From positions 77,020,335 to 77,084,334 of the forward strand of contig OZ024827.1 in NCBI GenBank assembly GCA_964016985.1: a stretch of DNA of 64,000 nucleotides, given 5' to 3'. Numbering within the stretch: the first letter of the stretch is position 1; each line of letters opens with the position of its first letter. This document shows positions 46,701 to 58,700 of the stretch, piece after piece. The position numbers and the translations under genes are program-made. The stretch comes from Anodontia alba (lineage: Eukaryota > Mollusca > Bivalvia > Lucinida > Lucinidae). The notes under the pieces are model-generated. The model was not told the origin of the DNA and did not search any database. It was given only the letters and a program-made list of their open reading frames with translations.

Positions 46701-49700
46701 TATCGGAAGAATTTTGTAGGGACTCAAAAAACGAGTTCGAATTAGCCATGGTTAAAGAGCCATCAGTGTTTGAGCTACTGAGGTTCGACTGCACATGTAA
46801 ATGGACCTTTCAAAAGTTGAAGGTAAGGATGGTATGTTTGCAGTTAAGATGTCTGATTATTTAGGGTAAGTATAGCAGAGAGGTGTAATATTTAGTCAGA
46901 AAAATACTAAGAATTTTGGTATGCTTTGTAATGAAATGAATGCAAGTTTTACATAAAGTAGTGTAATGGAATGAGCAATTACTTCTTGCTTGAAGCTGAT
47001 ACCTGCATGAGTAATGGAATTAGCCTGTATGAGACTGTACATGGTGTTTGAGGCTGAAAACTGAGTAACTGAATGAGCCTGTGGAATGAGACTGTACATG
47101 GTGTTTGAGGCTGAAAACTGAGTAATGGAATGAGCCTGTGGAATGAGACTGTACATGGTGTTTGAGACTGAAAACCGAGTAATGGAATGAAACTGTGGAA
47201 TGAGACTGTATGTGCTGTTTGAGGCTGAAAACTGAGTAATGGAATGAGCCTGTGGAATGAGACTGTACATGGTGTTTGAGGCTGAAAACTGAGTAATGGA
47301 ATGTGCCTGTGGAATGAGACTGTACATGGTGTTTGAGGCTGAAAACTGAGTAATGGAATGAGCATATACTTTGTTTTTCCAGCAGTAAACTGTCATGGAA
47401 TGAGGCTGTAGTTGGTGTTTCCATTAAAAAAAAACAACAAATGAGTTATGAAATGAGTTTTTAGCTGGTATGGGAGGCTGAAAACTGAACAATGGAATGA
47501 GCATTTGCTTCTTGTTTGAGTCTGAAAACTGAGAAATGAAACTTGGTGTTTGAGGTTGAAAACTGATAAATGAAATAAGCATGTAGTAGGTGTCTGAGAG
47601 CAACTGAGTAAGGAATGAGCATGTAGTTGGTGTTTGAGGTTGTAAACTGATTAACGGAATGAGCATGTTGGTGTTTGAGGTTGAAAACTGATTAATGGAA
47701 TGAGAATGTTGGTGTCTGAGGTTGAAAACTGATTAATGGAATGAGCATGTAGCTGGTTTGTTTGTTTGTGTTGAGGTTTTACGGCCCAGTCAACCCAACG
47801 GGGTCATGTCGAGCGCGGTCAGTTTACCTAACCACACGTTTACTGGGCAGGCTTAATCCTCTAAGCGGTTAACCAGTATTGTGCACATTCTTTTGCCAGA
47901 AACTGACAACTGCCCTTCTTGAATCAGGGGAAGGGAGAGAATGACCGTAGAAAATATTTCATGATCAATCTCCACGAAAGAATGTTGCCGACCTCGGTGG
48001 GGGTTGAACCCGCGACCTCCTGGTCTCCAGTCGGATGGCGCATCCAACTGAGCCACCGAGGCCAGTCACATGTAGCTGGTGTCTGAGGTTAAAAACTAAG
48101 TAATGGAATGAGCATGTACAGTCGACTCTCGTTATCTCGAATTCCAAGGGACTCACTGAAACACTTCGAGATATCCGTACCTCGACATATCTGAGTTGAG
48201 AGAGTGAGGAAAACAAAAAATTGAACAACCACATTTAACAAATGAATATGTAATTTGACTCCTGAAGTTAGAAATATATATATAAAATAATGTGGAAAAC
48301 AGGAGAAATTGCTCCTTAGGAGCAATTTCTCCTCTTTTCCACATTATTTTGTTACCTGTTGTCATAGTTTCATGTTAAAAAAGGGACCAGATTTTCACTT
48401 CGAGATAAGTGGTAATTCGAAATAAGCAAGTTCGAAATAACGAGAGTCGACTGTATTTGGTTTTTGAGGTTGAAACCTGAGAAATGGAATTAGTATGTAT
48501 TTGTTGTTTCCAGTAAAAAAAAACTGTTAATGTAGTTGCAGTTGTAGCAGTTGTAGTTGTTGGAGGCTGACAACAGAGTAAAGGAATGAATATGTATGTG
48601 TGTTCATGGCTAAAATTAGAATAAAGGAATAAGCATATGCAGGCTTCATGGCTGAACAGAGAATAATGAAAAGAGCACATACAGGTGTTTGAGGTGGAAA
48701 ACAAGAGTAATGAAATTAGCATATGCAGGTGTTTGAGATTCAAAACAGAGCAATGGAAGGAGCAGATGTATTGAAAACAAAGTGATGGAATGAACATGTA
48801 CAAGTGTTTGAGGCTGAAGTAATAACCTCTGTGTGGTGTATGAGAGTCCTGTGCTTGTAGTGATATTAGTCTTTGAAATATTTTGTAGAGTATGTTGTCT
48901 GTGACATGTCTGCGCACCAACTGCCATGTCTGATATGCTGAGTTTATAGCTTCATAACCAAAATGATGAGAAGTGCCCATAGGACCCTGGGGCTGGAAAG
49001 TTATAAGGTTAACTGGTCCCCTGTTCTTTGTCATTTGCCCTGCCCTGCACCTCCACTGCAAAAGAATTTAAGAAAGAGAAATGAGGGGTAACAACATAGC
49101 TCCAGAGAAGAGGGTTACTACATAAATATTTCTCTTATTTCTCCATGGAAACAATTATGTTGTTGGTACTCATTAGAAGCATACATCATGAAAACATGCC
49201 TATATAATTTTAACCCCCTCAAACCCCACTTTTATGTAGTAAAACTGGGGTTTACAGGGGTATACATTATTTTTCTTCTTTCTGCTCAAAACCATACTTT
49301 GTGGTACTTGTTAGAACCCCCTCACCAAGGCAGTTCTAATGAGTACCCACAATCTATGTTTTGAGCAAAAATATGAAAAATATCAAAGTTTTTTATCTGA
49401 AAATTTTCATTTTTTTGAGTTAAAATTTTCTGTACATTTGAATAGGCCTGTTTTCGTAATGTTTCTTCAAATGTTGTGGGTACTCATTAGAAGTGCCTCA
49501 GAGAGGCACTTTTAATGTATACCAACAGCACATGTTTTTGTTGATAAATAAGAATATCAATACTTTTTAACTGAAAGAAAAGGCAATTTATCAAGAGCTA
49601 TGAAACAAGCAAGAAGGGGCTACATGTATATCACAAATACAAATTGTGCAGATCCAGATTAGTCAGTGCATCTTTGCAAAATACAAAGCCCTAGATAAGG

Positions 49701-52700
49701 TGGTACAAGATGTTATAATTTAAAATAAATTTAGTTACTTCTGAACCAAAACAAATCTTGTTGGTACTCAGTGGGATTCACAGCTCCAGATAAGGCACCT
49801 GTTTACAACCAAAAGTGCTGGCATTTTTCTTATTCTACATGAAAATTTTGTGGCTATTCATAAGAAGTGCCTTGGTGAGGCAATTCCTATGCATATGCAC
49901 AAGATATGTTTTATGGAGAAATAATGGTATTTTTTTTTTATTTCTCCAGTAAATCATATGTTGTGGGTACTCATTAATCTTTGCATGCTGGGTAATTTTG
50001 CATGCTTTTTTGTTGTCTGTGGATTTTTTTTTAAATTAACTTTTTCAAAAATGTCTTCAGGAATACCATCAGGGTGTCAAACAGTTTGGCTCCAGATCAG
50101 GCCTGACACTTTGTCAGGCCTGATCTGGGACCAAACTGTTTGCATAGGATATCAGCAGATGACAGGTCGCCACTAGTAGGGAAAGAGTTAAAAGTGCCTC
50201 ACAACATAATATGTTTTATATTATGTGGGTACCCCTCTTATCTGGTTGTGGAGCTAAGGGGATTCCTCAGTGAGTCAATTCAAATGAGTCACCACAAGAC
50301 AAGTTTTGGCTCAAAATCTTCCAAATACTCCTTTTATTTGGAGCTACTGTATGATTTGTCTGATTACAATATATAAGCACTCTGCATAAGAGGGTTGTCC
50401 ACATAATATTTTTCTTATTTCTCCAGGGCCCAGCTGTTCAAAGCTAACGATGTCGTTAGTTAACGATTCGTTAAAATTTACATTGAGTGATACGCAAATA
50501 TGTTGAAATTTTTTGCTGAAAAAATGTGAGTAGCTTTTGCAGTGCAAAAGCTACTCACATTTTTTCAGCAAAAAATATCAGAATATTGTATACTGAATCC
50601 GCTAAAACAGTTAACGAAATGACCCATAACGAGCTCGTTAAGCTAACAACGCTTTGAACAACTGCGCCCAGGAAAACATACCCATATGTTGTGGGTACTC
50701 ATTAGCACCTAAATGAGGTGCTTCTAACGAGTACCAACAACATATGTTTCTGAAGAAATAAGAAAAATATCTGGGCCCACATGTTCAAAACAAAACAATG
50801 TCGTTAGTTAACATACCATTAAAACTTTGATCATTAAATATGGCATATAGGCTAATATTTTTGCTGAAAAAATGTGACTCACATTTTTCAGGAAAAATAC
50901 CTGTGAATTAGATATTGTACTTACAAGAACAGTTAACATTTTGACCACTAACCAGCTTGTTAAGGTAATGATGCTTTGTTTGTTTGTTTGTGTTGAGGTT
51001 TTACGGCCCAGTCAACCCAATGGGGTCATGTCGAGTGCGGTCAGTTTACCTAACCACACATTTACTGGGCAGGCTTAGTCCTCTAAGCGGTTAACCAGTA
51101 TTGTGCACATTCTTTCGCCAGAAACTGACAACTGCCCTTCTTGAATCAGCGGAAGGGAGAGAATGTTTGTTTGTTTGTGTTGAGGTTTTACGGCCCAGTC
51201 AACCCAATGGGGTCATGTCGAGCGCGGTCAGTTTACCTAACCACATGTTTGCTGGGCAGGCTTAGTCCTCTAAGCGGTTAACCAGTATTGTGCACATTCT
51301 TTCGCCAGAAACTGACAACTGCCCTTCTTGAATCAGCGGAAGGGAGAGAATGACCATAGAAAATATTTCATGATCAAAAGGGAGAGAATGAGCGTAGGAA
51401 ATATTTCATGATCAATCTCCATGAAAGAATGTTGCCCATCTTGGTGGGAGTCGAACCCGCGACCTCCTTGATGATGCTTTGAACAAATGGGCCCTGTACT
51501 TTTTGGTTGAAGACATGTCTTATCTGGGGATTTCATCTGTATATTTGATATGCACAAATATTCTTAAACCTTAAAGCGCCAAGAAAACCTGCATCTGAAA
51601 ATGTCGTCTGTTTATGTCGTCTGCTGAATATTCTTGCAAACTTTTCAAACCTATTTTTGATAAAGGCAAACAGTGTGGACCCAGATCAGACTGCTCCTAA
51701 ATGAGCAGTCTGATCTGGGTCCACACTGTTTGCAGATATGACTTCTAAAGTAACTGGCAGAAGACAAAGCAGATGACAATAGTTGTGATTGGCGCTTTAA
51801 GGGTTAACATGTGTATGAACTGCACCATGAGAAAGGGTGTCAAAGGGCCAGTCAAATTGTCATTATAATAAATGTCCTAAAATTTCAAACACTTCATTCC
51901 ATACTTTTTTGGCCTAAAAATGTATATTTTGATTTTTGTGCAGCTGTTTCTTTAACTTCTTCATAGAATGGTAAACAGTGTAGATCCTGATCAGACTGCT
52001 CCAGCAGGAGCAATCTGAACTGGGTCTACTCTGCATATTCTTTTTTGTCAGAAACTTTGGTGTAAGAAATTTTAGGACATTTACAGCATAAAGAATTCTG
52101 TCATAGGACTGAATGTCGGTAATAAGAGGGTTGACTGTAACATTCCAAATCAGCTAGGAAACCCCTGTGCACAAGCTATATGGCAGTTTATACCATCTTA
52201 AAAACTAAGCATTCAGACAACTTAATTCCTTACAATATCATGCTTGTCCTAAAATTTGAACAAGTCAAGCTTTGTTACTTGTTCTTGTGTCTAAACTTAC
52301 TAGATGCCGCAGATGCCGCAGAATGCAAAATCTGATCTGATCTGAGTCTACTCTGTTTGCTCAGGCCTGTCTGTCAAAATACCTAGAGTAAATAGGGTAA
52401 TTTGGCTTCTTTTACAGAATTTTTCAAAAGAAAAAAAAAGATAATAAATTCTTAGAGCTGCCAGAGAATAATGAATGTTATAGCATTTTAATTTAGTAGA
52501 CATGCTACATCAAATGAAAAGAAGTTTTCCCACATACAAAAAATGTGCAATGTCAAACTACCACATGAGCCTCAACAGAGAAAACATACAACAAAGTATA
52601 CCTCTGCACATGTATGCCCAGAGAAGATTCAGATCAGCCTGCACATTCACACAGTCTGATCAAAATCATCACTGCACCTTTTGGATAGCACAGGATGCAA

Positions 52701-55700
52701 AGTTTCTTAATGTGAACAACAAAGACTGATCAGACGATAAGGATGCACTAGAAGACGAGTCATACATGGGCGCACATGTCAGAAGCTACGTTTTCTTATC
52801 CTGTGACTCAAATTTACCTTTAGTATAGGTTAGAGTAAACAGTGCAGACTCAGATCAGGTGTTACTATGTTTGCCACTCATCCAGCAGTTTTAACCCTTA
52901 CACTGCCAGTCACAACAATTGTCGTCTGCTTTGTCATCTGCTTGTGATTTTAAAAGTCATTTCTGCAAACAGTGCGGGCCCTGATCAGACTGCTCCTGAT
53001 CTGGGTCCATACTGTTTGCCTGTATGCAAAAGTAGGTTTGAAAAGTGCAAGAATATTCAGCAGACGACATAAACAGACGACATTTTCAGATGCAGGTTTT
53101 CTTGGCGTTTTAAGGGTTAAGACACATGAGCAGATAGTAAAATGGACTTTGTCAACTTTAAGGACAAGTATATCTGCTTGTTTGGAGTAATATGGCCCAT
53201 CAATACTTTTAAGGTCATGTTGAGCCCTTCAGTTAACCTACTAACATGTTCCTCTGGGGAGGCCTATCTCCTCTAAGTGGTTAACAAGTACTTTGTACAC
53301 ACACTTTTGCCAGTAACTGACAACTATCTGTCTTGAATTAAATTAGAAGAAGGGGAGAATGATTTTATAATCAATCTCCACCAATAATCAAACTCCACCT
53401 ATGAAAGTTAAATGAGCGAGTTGGGATTCAAACTTATGACCCCTAGATCTGCATCTGCAGTCAGATGGGCTACCAGCTGTGTTTTGTCCACTGACACATA
53501 ATGCAGGGTCTTGTGACCCTGGAAGCACCAGTTACTGCCCTGATCAGAATGCACAAATCTTGAGGCTGGTCTAGACTGCCACTGTCCCCATTTGCCCGGA
53601 AACAATTTTTCACACATGGCTTAAATAAACCAAGTTTCCTTCATCATCTTAGTCCCATACTTACATCAGCAATTTCAACCTTACGTTCCCAGCTTTTCAC
53701 CTTCTTTTGAAGTTCATACAGGTCGGCTTTCTCCGACACATACTCCATAACATCTGGAACTCGGAAATCTGCCAACTGTTGTCGCAACTTCCTGTTAATC
53801 TTTTCGGCTTTTGACCGTTCCTAAAATAAACAGCAGAGAAAGTTAAACTCTAATATTATCAACTTCATCATAAAAACACTGAAACGGAATACTGCAAAAT
53901 AATATGCCTGCCTTTATTGATACTCAGCAGGATAAACTTCAAGCCTTTAACTTCAAAACCTCTCTAAAGTTCTAACACAAAATTTACTTTTCAGTGGGCA
54001 ATTTAATAAACAATATGTTTCTGAAGTTTTACAAACAATCATAAAAGAAATACTTCATTTATTTAGAATGGAGATGAATCCCCCATTTAACCAATTTACA
54101 TGTTTAAAGTAAAAAAGGTGAAAAAAGTGGAGTGGGTGGGATTTTTCGTCTTCTGAATTACATGTACATCTAGACAATACATAGCTAAAGATTAATGGAC
54201 TTACTGCTTCTACTACTTCTGTTTCTCCATCAATTCTTGTTAATAGATCATTCCTTGATGTGATCTCTGACTTCAATCTCTCTGATTCCATTGTTAAAGT
54301 GTGCAGCTTTTTCTAAAATAAGTAAAAATTTAGAAAATAATAACATCAAAAATCTATTCACTGGCTTTCCCAAACTTTTATATAAAAGTGGGGTTTAAGA
54401 GGGTCAAAATTATACAGGCATGTTTTCGTGATGTAGGATACATAGATGTTATGCGGCATAACGTGAGAAAATGTACCTTCTGACATGCATCCAATGAAGA
54501 CTCAAATCAGCCTGCAAATCTGCCCAGTCTGATCAGAGTGTTCATTGTCCATTTGCATTCTTAGCTATCCAAAATGTGCCTGGAGAAGATTCTGATCTGC
54601 CTGCACAAATGTGCAGGCTTATCTGAATCTTTACTAGGCACAAATATCCATACGTATGTTTTCTGGTGTTGTGGCTTTCTGTCTGCATAATTTATGACCT
54701 GAAGGCCCTTTTTCATGCTTTCTTGTATACAAGAAATTTTCTCATATTTTTGTGGAGAAAGAAAGAGTCAAATATTACTAGTGGGCACAATCCGCCTACT
54801 TCAGTTAGGTATTACCTGTGGTGGTTTCCGTACTTTACACATTTTTGGCCTCAGCATTGCCCTGATCAGCATTTGGCAATTCCTTTAGCTAGATCATGTC
54901 AATATTAGTGTGTATACAAAATTTTAAAACTGGTTATATCTTGTTGGTATCAATTTGGGTGCAAAAAATTATCAAAATATTCCTGACAATTCAGGAGTTA
55001 CGACCATTTTCACTAACTATCACATTTTTGGATTCACCGCTGCCTGAGTAAATAAAAAAGTGTCATTTGTCAAACCCATTGGCTAGATCTTTTAGGTATC
55101 AATCTGTGTGCAAAAAAAAAAAAAAAAAATATTCCTAACAGTTTAAGAGTAATGCCCATTTTTGCTAACTGACCAAGGACTGGTAGCTGGAAGGACGGAT
55201 GGACTGACACATAAGTCGATTACAGGGCACATTCCGGAAGTTGACCTAAGTTGTCAGTTGACTTTTCTGCGGGGCTTGCAATATCAATATTCAATAATAT
55301 TACTTCCAAATTTAAAAAAAGGAGCTCTAATTCTAGAAGAAAGAAATTATACCATACCTCCAGATAAGGAATTTTTTTTCAACCTAAAGTATTGATATTT
55401 TCATTATTTATTCATGAAAACATATCTTGTGGGTACTCAATAGAAGTGCCTTGTCAAGGTACTTCTAATGAGTACAACAAAGTATGTTTTCATGGAGAAA
55501 TAAGAAAAATATTATGTAAATACCCCCTCTTATCTGGAGCTATAATATATACCTTAAATTTATTAAGAACTTGTAGTGTGCTGCCAGCCATCAGTTTCAG
55601 TCGAAGGAGGTCTTGATTTCTTTCATCTATCTTCTCCAGATATTGCTGGTTTTCAATCTTCAGTTGATTAAAGTCAACCTCATGAAGAACTTCTCCCATC

Positions 55701-58700
55701 TCTTCTTTCTGTAACAAAACAATTAACTGTGACTATAGCTCTGGATAAGAATGATCACCCAGGGCCCAGCTGTTCAAAGCATCGTTAGCTTAACAAGCTC
55801 GTTAATGGTAAAAATATAAACTGTTCTTGTAAGTACAATATCTAATTCATAGGTATTTTTGTTGAAAAAGTGTGAGTAGCTTTTGCAAATGCAAAAGCTA
55901 CGCACATTTTTTCAGCAAAAATATTAATGTATATGCCATATTTAATGACAATACGTTGACTGATGACACTGTTAGTTTTGAACAACTGGGCACAGGTAAA
56001 TATTTTTTCTCCACAAAAACATACACTGTAACACAAAAGTACATTGCGAGTACCCACAGCATACGTTTTTATGGAAAAAATGAGAAAACTTTAGCCGAAC
56101 CATCACTGAAATTCTCCTCCTTAACAAGTCGTCTGTTCTTTGGTATAGACCCTCAAAATCTACATTTGATTCTTAAAAATATCTGTTAGAATGGGGTCTT
56201 GCTTAAGAATACAAAACTCTTACATCATGAATATCTACTCAGTCTCATATAGGCATTTGCCTGGCAACAGCTACAGAATCATGATATGTCAATTGTAAAG
56301 ATGACTACAGAATGTCCCACTCATAGCCCCAGATAAAAGAGGTATCCCGGTGATATTTTTATACCCGCCACAACATAGTGGCGGGGTATTATGGTATCAT
56401 GTTGTATGTTTGTATGTCAGTCCGTCCGTTCATCAGTTGTACATCTGTCCATCCGTATTCGTTTCCAGATAACTTGAATAAACATCAATGGATTTTCACC
56501 AAGTTTGTTATGTGCATTGATATTGTCGAGATTCAGTTTGGGATTGCTAATGGACAAATCTGATCAAATTTTGACAGAATTATCTGCCCGATACATAATC
56601 ATATTTCATAATCGTTTCCAGACTATAACTTGTGTAAGTATCAAGGGATTTTAACCAAACTTGGTACATGCACTGATATTAAGGAGATATGGTTTGGGAT
56701 TGCTAATGGGCAAATTTTATTAACTTTTGACAGCATTATCTGCCCGACATGATCACAGCGGGGTATTATCATTTAACCTTTTCATTTATTTTTATTTCTT
56801 CAGGAAAACATATGTTGGAGGTACTCATTAGAAGTGCCTGTGAGGTGTTTCTTATGAGTACCCACAGCATATGTCTTACTGGAGAAGAAAACTTTTTGAT
56901 TAAAAAAAATCACCTTACCTAGAGCATCAGTGTCAGCTGCACAGGCTGGTCTAACCTGATTTGATCTGATCAATCTTTACTGGGCACTATTTGGATAGCC
57001 AAGTTTCATACCTGGGACAAGCTTTTAAAAGTCAAGTAGAAATGTCATAATATAATTCAGATATGGACGAAGGTCATATGTGCAAATTCGTTCAAGCAAA
57101 AATTTCTTTACCTGTTTCAACTGCAAATGTAATTTCTTCTTCTGTACTTTTAGAGTTGAATTCTTCAACCTTAATTTTTCTATCAATGTGTCCTGAAAAA
57201 AAAAAAACAAAAAAACAAACATTACAAACATACCATACAAGTTGGATTTAATGTTAACCCTTAGTTTAATTAAATCACCATTCATAACAGCAGCAGGCAG
57301 CAATCTTAATGCTTACCATGCTGACTAAAATTTTCAGCTGAGGACATATTGAAATATTTTTCTTATTTTTCACAAAAAACAGGCACAGACATTTCATGTA
57401 AAGTGTCTCCAATGGAGACAATTTGCATGAAATGTCAAATCCTGCTTTCTGAGAAAAATATCAAACAGATCAATTTGTCCTGCTGAACTAGCCCAGAGAT
57501 GGTAAAAGTTAAATATCAGGTTACTTTTATTTTCTAAAGAACATGAAGCTTGATTTTTCATATGAACTATCTGCTATGCAGACAATTCACATGTTCACTT
57601 GAAATATCAAGACTTATCTTCTCTAAAAAATAGAAAAAAATATTATAGTATTTCTGCAACTACAATTTTAAATGCAGCTTTATGGGTTAATTAACCAGGG
57701 CCTAGTTGTTCAAAGCACAGTTAGCTTAACCAGCTTGTTAGCGGTCAAAATGTTAACTGTTCTAGTAAGTACAATATCTAATTCACAGGTATTTTTGCTG
57801 AAAAAATGTGAGTAGCTTTTGTAAATGCAAAAGCTACAGATATTTTTTTCAGCAAAATAATTAGTGTATATGCCATATTTAATAATCAAACATTTAATGA
57901 TACATTAACTAATGACATCATTAGTTTTGAACAACTGGGCTCAGTATTTTACCCAATCATGGCCTGGAATTATACAAATCTAGACAAATAAAATGAAATG
58001 CCATGTCCTTCATTCAAGGAAAAATAAGAATAGTATTCATTTGTATTTATCTCCTAATAGATGTAATAATTATCTGTAGTAGATCAACGAGAAACACTCA
58101 GAAAAACGTTTATTTATTTTTTTTTTTTGTGTGTTTTTTTTTTTTTGCTGAGCATTTTATTTCAATAAAATGTTTTGTTCTGATTGACATTATCTTATCA
58201 GAAACCATCTGAACTATTTGCAAAAAGTGGAGACCCTAATCAGATGCTGTGTTCTGTGGCATCTGATCTGGGTCTGCACTGTTTGCCAATTACCCTTGTA
58301 GGGGTCTAATCCAGACAACAATGGGTTAAAGGGTTACCGGTAAATATGAAAAATGCATAGTACCCTTGATCTCACTTTGTCTTCAAAATATCTGACAACT
58401 TTTTCAGCGACCACTTTACTTGTTCTTTGGTTCACTGCCCCCTTCACTATATCTCTGTCAAATTCATACGCTTCCTTTTTGGTCTCTGCCAGTCGAAGAT
58501 CGGCTTCCTCCATGATAGCCTACAATAAACATAAAATAACATGATAGCCTACAATAAACATAAAATAACATGATAGCCTACAATAAACATAAAATAATGC
58601 ATGATAGCTTATAATAAACATAAAGTAACATATGATAGCCTACATTAACATAAAATGACATGATGGACTACAATAAACATAAAATAATATTATGGCCAAC

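Larger units (their letters stand above)
46930..48860. repeat. 57-bp minisatellite array in the last CFAP263 intron
   Basis: Core of about six 57-bp units at 47030-47370 (GGAATGAGACTGTACATGGT, GTTTGAGGCTGAAAACTGAG, TAATGGAATGAGCCTG), then shorter degenerate units out to ~48860. Interrupted by a SINE (47758-48068) and a pogo-like MITE (48117-48455). 57 is divisible by 3, so all three minus frames stay open across the core (up to 166 codons). Confidence 0.92.

Noticed and set aside
46896..47424. Overlapping 128-166-codon frames with serine-rich repeats
   Set aside because: Product of a 57-bp tandem repeat with no stops in any minus frame; no splice or start context, and inside a CFAP263 intron.
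48005..48062. tRNA gene (clear box A and box B on minus strand)
   Set aside because: Part of a repeated ~310-bp SINE with a target duplication; the tRNA fold is incomplete and other copies share the body.
58364..58375. GTGAGA at 58376/58375 as the exon 3 donor
   Set aside because: It would drop four residues (VRSR) that align with the family; the site 12 nt further on gives a gap-free protein.
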